The notes under the pieces: model-generated
The model's database searches: none
What the model was told of the DNA's origin: nothing
Seen by the model: the letters and a program-made list of their open reading frames with translations, nothing else
DNA from: Clostridia bacterium
Lineage (GTDB): Bacteria; Bacillota; Clostridia; Christensenellales; Aristaeellaceae
Direction of reading: 5' to 3'
Length of the DNA stretch: 64,000 bases
Assembly: GCA_017547805.1 (NCBI GenBank)
Contig: JAFYOR010000022.1
Span: forward strand, 1-64,000
Shown here: positions 44,789-53,499 of the stretch, in pieces
How the letters are laid out: the number at the start of each line of letters is the position of its first letter
How positions within the stretch are numbered: the first letter of the stretch is position 1
Program-made: the position numbers and the translations under genes

Positions 44789-44822
44789 GCGAGAGGCAAT
44801 TCTTATGAGAACTACCTCTCGC
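44789..44822 (-). terminator. Hairpin between binding-protein and permease genes
   Basis: GCGAGAGG pairs with CCTCTCGC, with TTCT/AGAA inside. On the minus strand CATTTCTTCTTC follows. It probably reduces read-through, so that more binding protein than channel is made. Confidence 0.6.
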
Positions 44823-44868
44823 ACCTTCACATCATGTTATGAACATTTTGCCGTGCAGGGCGGAAACC

Positions 44869-46683
44869 TTACTCCGCGATGTACCAGCACTGAGAGTGGG
44901 CGATGCCCATATCGCGATAGATATCGGACCAGACGCCGTCCGCCAGGAAGTTCTTGATGCGGGCGTTGACGGCATGGTAGGTCGGAGCAGCCTCGACGTA
45001 GCCAATGGTCCACATGTTCTCCTCGTGGAGCTTCAGCATCTCAAGGGCGATCGCGGTGCGGTCCTCCGCAGCGGAGGTCACGTCCAGCTTCTTCTTGAGC
45101 TCGATGAGCTTGGCCAGATCGCCGGTGGCGGTCGTCTCGTCCATCGTGCCGTACCAGGCGACGTTGGTGGCATAGCCCGGAACCATGGAGTTCGGCTTGA
45201 GGATGATGGAGATATCGCCGATGCCGGTGACCGGGTAGAGCATGCACTCAACGGCGTTGGCCATCAGGTCGTTGTCGATGTTGCTGCGGTCGCTGTCCTT
45301 GAAGGTGCACTTGATGCCCGCGGCGCGGAAGTACGGCTCAAGGATCTTGTAGGTATCGGCGGCGCCGTTGTCGGCGACGGAAACGATGTTGAGTTCGAAA
45401 TCGGTGCCGTCGGCGAAGTCATAGAAGCCGTCAGCGCCCATGACGAGGCCCGCGCCCTCAAACAGGGTCTTGGCCTTGGCGACGTCATACTCGGTCCACT
45501 TCTTGGCCCATTCCTCGCTGTAGCCCAGCGCGCCCGGCTGCGGGGCAGCCTGACCGCCGGCGAGCCAGCCGTCAGAATACAGAGCGGCGAACTCTTCGCG
45601 GTTGACGCAGATGCTCATCGCCTGACGGAAGTCAGCGTTGTTGAAGAGCGCCTTGTGGTTCGCGTCTTCGATGTTCAGGTTGAAGTGGAGCTGCGTCGGG
45701 ACGTTGCCCCAGTCGCTGCCGGACCACTCGTAGATGTTGATTTCGGTTTCGGATTCCAGGATCGTCGGGATGGATTCCATGGCGACGGTCTGGTAATCGA
45801 CGGTGCCGTCCAGCAGGAGCATGAGCTGCTGGTCAACGTTGGAGACGGTGGTGTAGGTGATCTTGTCGATGTAGGGCAGCTGGTTGCCGGCCTTGTCGAC
45901 CTTCCAGTAGTACGGATTGCGCAGGTACTCGTAGTACTCGCCCTTGATGGAGTTCTTGCCCGCCTCGGTGGAGAGCACGAACGGATTCAGGGTCGGGATG
46001 CCCGGGTAGTTCCAGAAGTAGTAGAGCATTTCCTTGCCCATCTTGCCCACGTCGGAGAACTCGACGCCGCAGATTTCCTTGCCGATGGCCAGCGCTTCCG
46101 CGTCCTTGCCGTCGATGACGTTCTGCACGAGCTCTTCAAAGATGTGCTTCGGCGCATAATGCCACTTCAGGTCAACCGTCAGCGCCTCGATGAAGTCGTA
46201 CTTCGGGGTGCCGAAGGTAACGGTGAAGGTGTAATCGTCAACCTTCTCCACGACCGCCGGGGTGCCGTCGGCGTCCTTATGGCAGTTGCGCACGCCCTTG
46301 GAGTCGACCTTGTTCAGGCAGACGGCGTTGTAGAACCACACGCAGTCTTCAGCGGTGAACGGCGCGCCGTCGGACCACTTCATGCCTTCGCGCAGATAGA
46401 TGGTGTAGACCTTGGCGTCCTCGCTCACGTCGTAGCCCTTGGCGACGTTGGGCTCGGTTTCACCGGTGACGGTGAAGCGGAAGAGGCCTTCCTCAATCAG
46501 CTTGCCCGCGTCCCAGTTGCCGCCGCCGGCCGCGCGCTTGAGCTCGCCGCCGTAGGTGCCGATGGTCAGGTATTCCGCGTCTTCCACCATGGGCTCGACG
46601 GGAAGGTTCTCCGCCAGCGCGCACGCGCCAAGGCACATGACCATGGCCAGCACGAGGGCGATCCACGTTTTGATGTTGCTCAT
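44869..46683 (-). CDS. Opp-type extracellular solute-binding protein (family 5)
   Basis: 604 residues. The signal segment is KTWIALVLAMVMCLGACALA. LGAC could serve as a lipobox, or AlaLeuAla-Glu as a signal peptidase I site. The SBP_bac_5 fold is shown by LREGMKWSDGAPFTAEDCVW and NNADFRQAMSICVNREEF. AGGAGGATT precedes ATG 46683. First gene of the minus-strand glycan locus, with a promoter at 46741-46768. The ligand is presumably an oligosaccharide. Confidence 0.9.
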   Translation of the reverse strand: MSNIKTWIALVLAMVMCLGACALAENLPVEPMVEDAEYLTIGTYGGELKRAAGGGNWDAGKLIEEGLFRFTVTGETEPNVAKGYDVSEDAKVYTIYLREGMKWSDGAPFTAEDCVWFYNAVCLNKVDSKGVRNCHKDADGTPAVVEKVDDYTFTVTFGTPKYDFIEALTVDLKWHYAPKHIFEELVQNVIDGKDAEALAIGKEICGVEFSDVGKMGKEMLYYFWNYPGIPTLNPFVLSTEAGKNSIKGEYYEYLRNPYYWKVDKAGNQLPYIDKITYTTVSNVDQQLMLLLDGTVDYQTVAMESIPTILESETEINIYEWSGSDWGNVPTQLHFNLNIEDANHKALFNNADFRQAMSICVNREEFAALYSDGWLAGGQAAPQPGALGYSEEWAKKWTEYDVAKAKTLFEGAGLVMGADGFYDFADGTDFELNIVSVADNGAADTYKILEPYFRAAGIKCTFKDSDRSNIDNDLMANAVECMLYPVTGIGDISIILKPNSMVPGYATNVAWYGTMDETTATGDLAKLIELKKKLDVTSAAEDRTAIALEMLKLHEENMWTIGYVEAAPTYHAVNARIKNFLADGVWSDIYRDMGIAHSQCWYIAE

Positions 46684-46740
46684 ATGAATCCTCCTGTTCT
46701 TGCTTTTGCGATGTCGATACATTCCGATTAATTCTATATT

Positions 46741-46768
46741 ATCATATTCTGTGTATCATGCTACGCAA
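46741..46768 (-). promoter_or_regulatory. Promoter of the glycan/Opp locus
   Basis: Minus strand: TTGCGT (46768-46763), 16-bp spacer, TATGAT (46746-46741). The 389-bp divergent region 46684-47072 to the AraC gene is AT-rich in its middle and holds both promoters and a family E repeat. Confidence 0.55.
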
Positions 46769-46922
46769 TAATTGTCTTTTTCCTCTCAAAACATCGCATT
46801 TTTTGCTTTGCATTCCCCTTGCATTTGCCGCCATCTATTCATTTTTTATGAATTTTTACGCATTTTTTGCCGTCTTCTCCCCTTTACAGTCGTTTTGCCA
46901 CCTCATAAAATGCAACATTTGC

Positions 46923-46951
46923 TTGTGAATATGCTGCAGCTGTGCTACACT
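46923..46951 (+). promoter_or_regulatory. Promoter of the AraC-type regulator gene
   Basis: TTGTGA (46923-46928), 17-bp spacer, TACACT (46946-46951) preceded by TGC (extended -10). Confidence 0.5.
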
Positions 46952-46961
46952 TGAAGTAAAC

Positions 46962-47036
46962 CGGCATGCTGCCGGCGGCATCACCGGCAAAGCACAGCAA
47001 ATCTCCGTCTTTCGCACGCGAGGCCGGCATTTTGAG
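46962..47036 (+). repeat. Family E element, copy 1, in the AraC gene leader
   Basis: CCGGCATGCTGCCGGCGGCA, then TCACCGGCAAAGC, AAATCTC and GCACGCGAGG. It recurs at 52632-52707. It can fold as a pseudo-palindrome (CCGGC/GCCGG). It ends about 36 bp upstream of the start codon, so it would lie in the 5' leader. Confidence 0.6.
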
Positions 47037-47072
47037 ACAAAATCTGCAGCACAGGCAGGAAAGGGAACTCCC

Positions 47073-47978
47073 ATGCTGATTTACAACCTCGCCCTGTATG
47101 AAGACAGGACGTTTATCCGCGTCAACGCAGAAAACGACCCCCTGTTTTATTTCTTTGACTATGATGTGCGCTCCGCGCAGATCAACATGCAGTTTCAGCA
47201 TTTTCATCCCTTTTATGAGCTTTGCGTGCTGCTGGGCAACAAAACGACCCACTTTCTGGAAGGCAAGCCGTACAATCTCAATACCTTTGACATCATGGGC
47301 ATCGCTCCCGGCGTGCTGCACATGACGCAGTACCCCGAAGGCGATCCCTGCCGGCGGCTGATCATCCAGTTCAGCCTGCCGCCAAAGGCCGCAGGATTAT
47401 CAAACGAATACGAGCAGCTGCTCAGCGTCTTTCACAGCGGGTTGCCCATTTTCCGCTTTGAGCCGGAACTGCGCGCCAAGCTCTACCGCCGCCTCAACGA
47501 CATCTTCCTCCTCGCCGGAAAGAGCGACCCGATGCGCAACCTGAGCATCCACATCAAGTTCGTCGAGTTTCTCACGCTGCTCTTCCTCAATCAGGACAAG
47601 AACCAATACGCCGACGAAGCAGAAATGACCCCGGCGGACAAAAAAATCTACGCGATCGCCAGTCATATCCACGCCCACTTTGCCGAGCCGCTGTCCCTTG
47701 AATCCCTCGCCGTGCAGTTTTTTATCAGCAGCTGCTATCTGTCCCATCAGTTCAAGGCCGTCACCGGCTTCACGATCACCGACTATATCCAGATGACACG
47801 GGTGCGAAACGTCCAGTCCATGCTCCTGCGCGAGGACGTTCCCATCACCGAGGCGGCGCTTTCCTGCGGCTTTCAGAGCTTCTCCCAGTTTAACCGCGTG
47901 TTTCAAAAGCATATCGGCATGACGCCCTCGCAATACAGAAAGCTCAACCGCAGCCATCCCGCATGGCTGGAAGAATGA
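47073..47978 (+). CDS. AraC family transcriptional regulator
   Basis: 301 residues. The N-terminal cupin-like sensing domain contains FQHFHPFYELCVLLG and GVLHMTQYPEGD. The C-terminal double HTH (about 195-292) has LSLESLAVQFFISSCYLSHQ and the signature CGFQSFSQFNRVFQKHIGMT. It is transcribed away from the Opp/glycosidase locus and probably activates it on binding a sugar. The GGAAAGGGA site before ATG 47073 is adequate. An MFS gene follows. Confidence 0.88.
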   Translation: MLIYNLALYEDRTFIRVNAENDPLFYFFDYDVRSAQINMQFQHFHPFYELCVLLGNKTTHFLEGKPYNLNTFDIMGIAPGVLHMTQYPEGDPCRRLIIQFSLPPKAAGLSNEYEQLLSVFHSGLPIFRFEPELRAKLYRRLNDIFLLAGKSDPMRNLSIHIKFVEFLTLLFLNQDKNQYADEAEMTPADKKIYAIASHIHAHFAEPLSLESLAVQFFISSCYLSHQFKAVTGFTITDYIQMTRVRNVQSMLLREDVPITEAALSCGFQSFSQFNRVFQKHIGMTPSQYRKLNRSHPAWLEE

Positions 47979-48059
47979 GTTTTTCTTGCTGTTTTCTCCG
48001 GTTTTTGCTATTGTATATCCTGTATGAATTGATATCCTTGATGTGATCGGGAGGCTTTT

Positions 48060-49259
48060 ATGGCTCAACGCACAAAGGCGTGCAATCTGCGCCTTACTCC
48101 TCTATATTGCCTGCAGCAGGCCGGCTATTTCTTCGCCATCGCCGGCATCGGCGCATTTGCCGTCACGTATCTCATGGACAAGGGCTTTGCCGCCGGACAG
48201 ATCGGCCTGATGCTCGCGTCCACCAACATCCTCTCCTGTCTGCTGCAGCCGATCATCGGCAGCTATGTGGATCGTCGCTCGATGGCGCTGCTGCCCAAGA
48301 TCATCCTCGGCTTCCTCTGCACGGCGTTCGTCTGCTTTTCCTCGCTTGAACTCTTTGCGCTTCCGCTCGCCGTCATGGGGCCGCTCTTTATTTTTGCTTC
48401 CCTCTGCTTTGGCATCACCGTTCCGCTGAGCAACTCGCTGTGCGCCTATTATTCGCAGAGCGGCTGCCGCATCGATTACGGCATGGGCTCCGGCGTGGGT
48501 TCGCTGTGCTTTTCCTTCTCCTCGCTGATCGTCGGCTACATCATCGCCGGCCTCGGCACGCGCTTCATGATGGCGTTCTGCCTGATGTTCATTGGTCTTG
48601 AAATTGTCGTCGTTACGCGCTATCCGCGAATCGATGAAAGCGCGCAGGGCAGCGCGCCCACCGCTTCCGTCTCCAGCCTTTCCCTGCCGGCTTTCTGCCT
48701 GCGTTATCGCCGGTTCCTTCTGACGCTGCTGGGCGTCATGTGTCTGGCCGCCTGCCATGCCATGGCGGAAAATTACCTCATCAACGTCTTTAACCGCATC
48801 GGCGGCGGCAGCGAGCATGTCGGCATCGCGCTCTTCCTCGCCTGCACGACGGCGGCCCCCTTCATGATCTTCTTTGAAAAAATCCAGAAGAAGACGGGCG
48901 TCGTCATTCTCCTGCGCCTTGCGGGTCTTTTCTATGTGCTCAAGGCGTCGCTGCTTCTCTTCGCGCCGTCCATCGTTTCTGTGTATCTGATCGAGCTGCT
49001 GCAGACCTGCACTTACGTCTTCCTCTATCCCCCGCTGTATTATCTGGTCAGGGAGCGCATCGCCCCCACCGATACCGCCAAGGGACAGACCATCGCCTCC
49101 GCGCTTTATACGCTGGGCACGGCGATGGGCAATTCGCTGGGCGGCACGGTCATCGACGCGTTCAGCCTCAGCGCGATGCTTTTCCTCGCCGCGGTTATCG
49201 CCGCAACGGGCACGCTGCTCATCAATTTCACGATTGCTAAGGCTGACCCGATCAATTGA
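48060..49259 (+). CDS. MFS transporter
   Basis: 399 residues with 12 predicted spans in two halves. After the second span lies SYVDRRSMALLPK, equivalent to the MFS motif A loop. The pattern of the LacY/nucleoside-permease-like MFS subgroup is suggested by LYCLQQAGYFFAIAGIGAFA. The substrate is unknown. It follows the AraC gene after 81 bp and may carry a sugar or a degradation product of the glycan locus. Confidence 0.85.
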   Translation: MAQRTKACNLRLTPLYCLQQAGYFFAIAGIGAFAVTYLMDKGFAAGQIGLMLASTNILSCLLQPIIGSYVDRRSMALLPKIILGFLCTAFVCFSSLELFALPLAVMGPLFIFASLCFGITVPLSNSLCAYYSQSGCRIDYGMGSGVGSLCFSFSSLIVGYIIAGLGTRFMMAFCLMFIGLEIVVVTRYPRIDESAQGSAPTASVSSLSLPAFCLRYRRFLLTLLGVMCLAACHAMAENYLINVFNRIGGGSEHVGIALFLACTTAAPFMIFFEKIQKKTGVVILLRLAGLFYVLKASLLLFAPSIVSVYLIELLQTCTYVFLYPPLYYLVRERIAPTDTAKGQTIASALYTLGTAMGNSLGGTVIDAFSLSAMLFLAAVIAATGTLLINFTIAKADPIN

Positions 49260-49284
49260 TCACTATCTGCAAACGCATAAAACG

Positions 49285-49330
49285 AAGGACGCATCCGTTC
49301 AAACGGATGCGTCCTTATTATTTTCTTCTT
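49285..49330 (+). terminator. Strong terminator after the MFS gene
   Basis: AAGGACGCATCCG pairs with CGGATGCGTCCTT around TTCAAA, followed by ATTATTTTCTTCTT. Confidence 0.9.
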
Positions 49331-49370
49331 ATACGATTCTTAATTAATCTACTCTAGCGCAATACTGGGA

Positions 49371-49460
49371 TACGTTGGGCTGCCGCCCAAACCCGCTCGG
49401 GGACATTGTCCCCGAACCCCTTCTTCGCTTCGCGCACTTAAACCGCTTTTATCTGAGAAA
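49371..49460 (-). repeat. Family B hairpin repeat, short form, reversed
   Basis: GTTGGGCTGCCGCCCAAACC, GGGGACATTGTCCCC and the CTTCGCTTCGCGC border. The tail TTTTATCTGAGAAAAGTATTA is shared with the copy ending near 57358. Confidence 0.75.
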
Positions 49461-49464
49461 AGTA

Positions 49465-50496
49465 TTACTTAATGCAGCCTTCCATCAGCGCATCAAACAT
49501 CTCCTGCGTCAGATCGCAGTGATAGAACAGGTCGTAATGGCGCGCGATTTCCTCATACAGATCATACTGCGCAGCGTCCGGATAGAGCGCCTTCGCCATC
49601 CACGTCATGCCCAGCAGGCGCTGAACGCTCGGCGGGAAGCCCATGAAGTTATAGGGCATCTGCGGCACGAGGACGTAATTGCCTTCCGCCACAGCGCGCA
49701 CAGCCTGCCACAGCGGATCGTTCTGCGCCGCGTCGTAGGTGGAGTGGGAGGCGAACACGATCATGTCCGGATCCCAGTTCATGATCTGCTCAAGGTCGGT
49801 TTCGTTGCCCGTTCCCTTGGCAGAAGGGGATTCCACCACAGCCAGATTGTCAGAGAGCATATCGATGATCGGGCTGTGATAGGAGTTCTTCGCGATCACG
49901 CCGGTATACGTTTCGCCGGTGATGTACAGCAGGCGGGTCTTCTGCACGCTCTCACCGATCGCCGCCGTGCGGTCGTATACTTCGCGGCAGTAAGCGGCCA
50001 GCACCTGCGCCTCTTCCGCGCGGCCCAGCAGTTCACCCAGACGGCGGTACGTTTCATCCATGGTTTCAAGGCCCATCGTGATGTGCACGAACGGGATGCC
50101 CGTCTGCTCCGTCAGCGCGTCAAGGTCCTCGGCGATGCCCTTCTTGGTTTCGCCCACGTCGATGACGATCTGCGGCGCGGCGGCAAGCAGCGTTTCAAGG
50201 TTCAGGTTGCCTTTGCCGCCGTAGAGCTGGCCGATGGCCGGTAGATTGTAGTATTCCGGCGCGATGTATACCTCGCTGCCCGCGTCCCACTGGCTGGTCA
50301 CACCCACGAGCATATCCGGCGCGAGGGCAAAGACGACAATCTGCGCACCGACGCCGGAAACCGCCACGCGGGTGATTTCCTGATCAATCGTCACGGTTCT
50401 TCCCGAGTCATCGGTAAAGGTTCGCGTGCCTTCCGCCAGCGCGCAGGCGCCCAGCAGCAGCACAAGGGTGAGGATCAGCGCAGTCCATTTTTTCAT
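49465..50496 (-). CDS. Metal-chelate/cobalamin-type ABC transporter substrate-binding protein
   Basis: 343 residues. The signal segment is KKWTALILTLVLLLGACALA (LGAC may be a lipobox). The class III binding-protein fold is shown by TFTDDSGRTVTIDQEITRVA and by APQIVIDVGET. It belongs with FecB/BtuF/FepB-type proteins. The ligand could be a siderophore, heme, cobalamin or a metal chelate. ATG 50496 follows AAGGAGGAA. It is the third gene of a permease-ATPase-binding protein operon. Confidence 0.85.
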   Translation of the reverse strand: MKKWTALILTLVLLLGACALAEGTRTFTDDSGRTVTIDQEITRVAVSGVGAQIVVFALAPDMLVGVTSQWDAGSEVYIAPEYYNLPAIGQLYGGKGNLNLETLLAAAPQIVIDVGETKKGIAEDLDALTEQTGIPFVHITMGLETMDETYRRLGELLGRAEEAQVLAAYCREVYDRTAAIGESVQKTRLLYITGETYTGVIAKNSYHSPIIDMLSDNLAVVESPSAKGTGNETDLEQIMNWDPDMIVFASHSTYDAAQNDPLWQAVRAVAEGNYVLVPQMPYNFMGFPPSVQRLLGMTWMAKALYPDAAQYDLYEEIARHYDLFYHCDLTQEMFDALMEGCIK

Positions 50497-50509
50497 CGTT
50501 CTTTCCTCC

Positions 50510-51286
50510 TTAAAATACCTTCTTGGGCGCAATGACACGCCCGTATTCCGTCTGTTCAAAGACGGCGTCAACGCCGTAAAGCGTTTTCACCAATTCGGGA
50601 GTCAGCGCCTCGTCCGGCGTGCCCAGCGCCGCTACCTGTCCGCCGGACAGGGCGAGAATCCGCGTGGCATAGGTCAGCGCATGCTGCGGATTGTGCGTGG
50701 AGAGCAGCACGGCGTATCCTTCATCCGCCAGTTCGCGCACAAGCCTGAGGATGCGCAGCTGGTTGCCGTAGTCCAGCGCGGACGTCGGTTCGTCCATGAT
50801 CAGCACGTCGGAGCGCTGGGAAAGCGCGCGCGCGACGAGCACCAGCTGCTGTTCGCCGCCGGAAAGCTGCGCAAAGCTGCGGTCCTTGAGCGACGCGATG
50901 CCCAGCCGTTCAAGCGCCGCCAGCGCAGCGTCCGTCTGCTCCTTTTTCGGCTGGGAAAACGGCGACGCCAGCTGGCGCGTCGTGCCCATGAGCACCGTAT
51001 CCAGCACGGAAAACTCGAACGTCGGCTGGTGAATCTGCGGAATGTAGGCGATGCGCCGCGCCGCCTCCCGCCGGGAAAGCGCCCGCACATCCGTGCCTTC
51101 GCTCAGAATCTCGCCGGAAAAGTCCTTCAGCCGCCCCAGAATGCAGCGAAAGAGCGTGCTCTTGCCCACGCCGTTGGGGCCGAGAACCGAAAGGAATTCG
51201 CCGCCTTTCAGGTCAAAGCTCACATCGCGCAGGATCGGCCGCTGGCCATAAGTAAAGGAGACGCTGCGGCATTCAAGCTTCACCAT
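50510..51286 (-). CDS. Metal-chelate ABC transporter ATP-binding protein, FecE/BtuD type
   Basis: 258 residues. Walker A GPNGVGKSTLFR, signature LSGGEQQLVLVARAL, Walker B VLIMDEPTSALD and switch His LLSTHNPQHAL. It overlaps the permease gene by 7 bp, and the binding-protein gene follows after 13 bp, so the three genes form one translational unit. Confidence 0.92.
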   Translation of the reverse strand: MVKLECRSVSFTYGQRPILRDVSFDLKGGEFLSVLGPNGVGKSTLFRCILGRLKDFSGEILSEGTDVRALSRREAARRIAYIPQIHQPTFEFSVLDTVLMGTTRQLASPFSQPKKEQTDAALAALERLGIASLKDRSFAQLSGGEQQLVLVARALSQRSDVLIMDEPTSALDYGNQLRILRLVRELADEGYAVLLSTHNPQHALTYATRILALSGGQVAALGTPDEALTPELVKTLYGVDAVFEQTEYGRVIAPKKVF

Positions 51287-52320
51287 ACGTGCTCCTTTCT
51301 GGTCATCAGGAAGATGAAGAACGGCGCGCCGACGAATGCCGTCAGGATGCCGATGGGGATTTCCGTGGCGGCAAGATTTCGCGACACATTATCCACCAGC
51401 AAAAGAAACAGCGCGCCCATCACCGCAGAAGCCGGCAGCAGCCGCCGGCAGTCGCTGCCCGTCAGCTTGCGGCAGAGATGCGGAATGACCAGGCCAACCC
51501 AGCCGATCATGCCGCTGGCAGCGACGCTTGCAGCGGTGAGCAGCGTCGCGCAGAGGATCACCAGCGCGCGAAGCAGCACGGTATTGACGCCCATGCTCTC
51601 GGCTTCCTCCTCGCTGAGGGTCAGCAGGTTGATCTGCCAGCGCATCAAAAGCAGCGGCAGCGCGCCAAGCGCCATCGGAATCAGCGCAAAGCGCACATCG
51701 CTACCCCGCGCGCTGGCAAGGCTGCCCATCAGCCAGTAGGTGATCGCCGGGAGCTCGTCCCCCGGATCGGCAATGAGCTTGAGATACGATGTCGCGGAGG
51801 AAAACAGCGAGGACACCATCACGCCCGCCAGCAGGATGCCAACCGTGCGCGCGCCCCGGGTCCGCTTTCCGATGATGAACACGAGCGCCACCGTCGCCAT
51901 GCTCATGGCGAAGGCCAGCGCCGTCGTGCCGCCCTTGCCAAAGCCCAGCAGGATCGCCAGCGCCGCGCCGAAGCACGCGCCGGAGGACGCGCCGAGGATA
52001 TCCGGCGCCGCCATGGGATTGTTAAACACGCTCTGATACGCCGTGCCCGCCAAAGACAGGCACGCGCCCACGAGCATCGCCAGCACGATGCGCGGCAGGC
52101 GGATGCTCAGCACCACGGCCTGCATGCCCGAAGACCAAGTCTGTTCAAGCGGTATCACGCGCGAAAGCAGAATTCTTCCCACCTGCGCAAGCGGCACATC
52201 ATAACGGCCGAGCACGAAGGAAAGCATGAAGAGCGCAGCGAGCGCAGCGCCAAGCCCCGCCATCAGGGCAGCAAACCTGCGGCGGGACATCGCCGCCGGG
52301 TGTTGATGATGCATCTGCAT
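51280..52320 (-). CDS. Metal-chelate ABC transporter permease, FecCD family
   Basis: 346 residues with about ten membrane spans. FecCD signatures are RLPRIVLAMLVGACLSLAGT, FNNPMAAPDILGASSGACFG and the near-C-terminal GWVGLVIPHLCRKLTGSD. First gene of the importer operon. AAAGGACTT lies before ATG 52320, and an in-frame ATG exists 10 codons later. It is preceded by a 190-nt structured leader and a strong promoter. Confidence 0.92.
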   Translation of the reverse strand: MQMHHQHPAAMSRRRFAALMAGLGAALAALFMLSFVLGRYDVPLAQVGRILLSRVIPLEQTWSSGMQAVVLSIRLPRIVLAMLVGACLSLAGTAYQSVFNNPMAAPDILGASSGACFGAALAILLGFGKGGTTALAFAMSMATVALVFIIGKRTRGARTVGILLAGVMVSSLFSSATSYLKLIADPGDELPAITYWLMGSLASARGSDVRFALIPMALGALPLLLMRWQINLLTLSEEEAESMGVNTVLLRALVILCATLLTAASVAASGMIGWVGLVIPHLCRKLTGSDCRRLLPASAVMGALFLLLVDNVSRNLAATEIPIGILTAFVGAPFFIFLMTRKEHVW

Positions 52321-52329
52321 ATGCTTAAG

Positions 52330-52508
52330 TCCTTTTCACAAAATAAACGCCCGCGTCCCACAAAAAGGACACGAGCGCAAATACGCCGCAGAATGCGGAC
52401 AGTCTCTGTGCACAGCGTCTCCTTTTCAAAGAGGAAGGCTGCAACGTTTCCATTACAACCCCGGTTCCTGTTCCATAGCCGACGCCTTAGGAAGCGGAAC
52501 TCGAAGAC
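52330..52508 (-). promoter_or_regulatory. Structured leader with terminator, candidate riboswitch of the FecCD operon
   Basis: Transcript start is predicted near 52508. Possible stems include GTTCC/GGAAC, AACC/GGTT, CCTT/AAGG (around CCTCTTTGAA) and CCGCA/TGCGG. A terminator-like hairpin, GTGTCC/GGGACGC around TTTTTGT, lies at about 52345-52368 with GTTTATTTTG after it. This is the layout of a transcription-attenuating riboswitch. The cobalamin, FMN, TPP, SAM and Moco cores known to me are not evident. Confidence 0.45.
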
Positions 52509-52514
52509 TTGATA

Positions 52515-52543
52515 ATAATATATCAATGACACGAATTTGTCAA
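52515..52543 (-). promoter_or_regulatory. Strong promoter of the FecCD-type operon
   Basis: Minus strand: TTGACA (52543-52538), 17-bp spacer, TATTAT (52520-52515). Confidence 0.85.
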
Positions 52544-52631
52544 TGCCCTTCGCTATATTTCGCCTGAAATTTGACACATTTATCTCTTTTCTCTGCGTAC
52601 AAGGAAAAGCCGCCTGCCGCGCAGAATAACG

Positions 52632-52707
52632 AAGCAACCAGCATGCTGCCGGAGGCATTACCGGCAAAGCGCCGTAAATCTCAATCTCCGGCGCACGAGG
52701 ACGATTA
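52632..52707 (+). repeat. Family E element, copy 2, upstream of the SRAP gene
   Basis: ACCAGCATGCTGCCGGAGGC, TTACCGGCAAAGC, AAATCTC and GCACGAGGACG align with the copy at 46962-47036. It ends 36 bp before the start codon. The gap 52321-52742 holds this element and the divergent FecCD leader and promoter. Confidence 0.6.
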
Positions 52708-52742
52708 TTTTTAGGTTTATATAAATAAAGGAGGAAACGGGC

Positions 52743-53357
52743 ATGTGCGGACGCTTTTATACCGGCGAAGAGGATACGCCGCAGGAGATGCAGGCCATTC
52801 TTGACGCGCTCAATCGCAGGAACACGCCCGCCAAGGAAGGCGAGATCTTCCCCGCCGACACCGCCGCCGTCATCGCCAACACAAAGCGCCTGACGCCCGC
52901 GCCGTTTGCCATGCGCTGGGGCTACGACACCGGCGGACGGCGCATCATCAACGCCCGCAGCGAAACCGCCGCGCAAAAGCCGCTCTTTGCCGACGGGATG
53001 GAAAAACGCCGCTGTCTCGTGCCGGCAGCCGGCTATTTTGAATGGGCGCGCCGCAGCCGGGAAAAGACAAAATACCGCATCGCCGACGTACATACCCCCT
53101 TGATCTTCATGGCGGGGATTTATCGCCTGACGGACGCCGGCGCGGAGTTTTCCATCCTCACCCGCGAGCCGGACACAAGCGTTTCCTTCCTGCACGACCG
53201 CATGCCGGTCATCCTCCCCCGGGAATATCACAGCGCATGGCTGGATCCGCGCAGCAATCCGCAGGAAATCCTTTCCTTTGCCGCGGCGGATCTGTGCGCC
53301 GTGCCCGTTGCCGGGCAGGCGGAGACGATCTCGTTTTTCGATGCCTTTGATGCATAA
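52743..53357 (+). CDS. SOS response-associated peptidase (SRAP, YedK/HMCES family)
   Basis: 204 residues. The catalytic Cys2 is in place (MCGRF), as are Asn70 (NARSET), Glu100 (GYFEW) and His151 (FLHDRMPVIL). Cys2 forms a thiazolidine crosslink with abasic sites in single-stranded DNA and so protects them. AAAGGAGGAAA precedes the ATG. It stands alone on the plus strand. Confidence 0.93.
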   Translation: MCGRFYTGEEDTPQEMQAILDALNRRNTPAKEGEIFPADTAAVIANTKRLTPAPFAMRWGYDTGGRRIINARSETAAQKPLFADGMEKRRCLVPAAGYFEWARRSREKTKYRIADVHTPLIFMAGIYRLTDAGAEFSILTREPDTSVSFLHDRMPVILPREYHSAWLDPRSNPQEILSFAAADLCAVPVAGQAETISFFDAFDA

Positions 53358-53400
53358 AAGCGGGCAGTGCCCGCTTCCACATCCGAAACACTCAGTACTT
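53358..53400 (+). repeat. Family A first hairpin, AAGCGGGCAGTGCCCGCTT variant
   Basis: The hairpin begins on the base after the SRAP stop codon (53358-53376) and continues as CCACATCCGAAAC, like the tandem units at 60.1 kb. No second hairpin is visible. Confidence 0.65.
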
Positions 53401-53457
53401 CACGCATCTGTTGCTCACGAGGCCGATATTTGCGCAGTTTCCTATGAAGTCAATAAG

Positions 53458-53483
53458 GGGCACATCCCGCAAAGGATGCGCCC
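53458..53483 (-). terminator. Terminator of secreted leucine-rich repeat gene 1
   Basis: Minus strand: GGGCGCATCC pairs with GGATGTGCCC (one G-T pair). It is weakly followed by CTTATTG. Confidence 0.6.
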
Positions 53484-53499
53484 TCTGTTTGTCCGTTCC

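Noticed and set aside
52320..52510. Cobalamin riboswitch for the FecCD operon
   Set aside because: A stretch AAGGAGACGCTG faintly recalls the 3' consensus, but the conserved GCCACTG and CCCCCGCAACTG core parts are absent.
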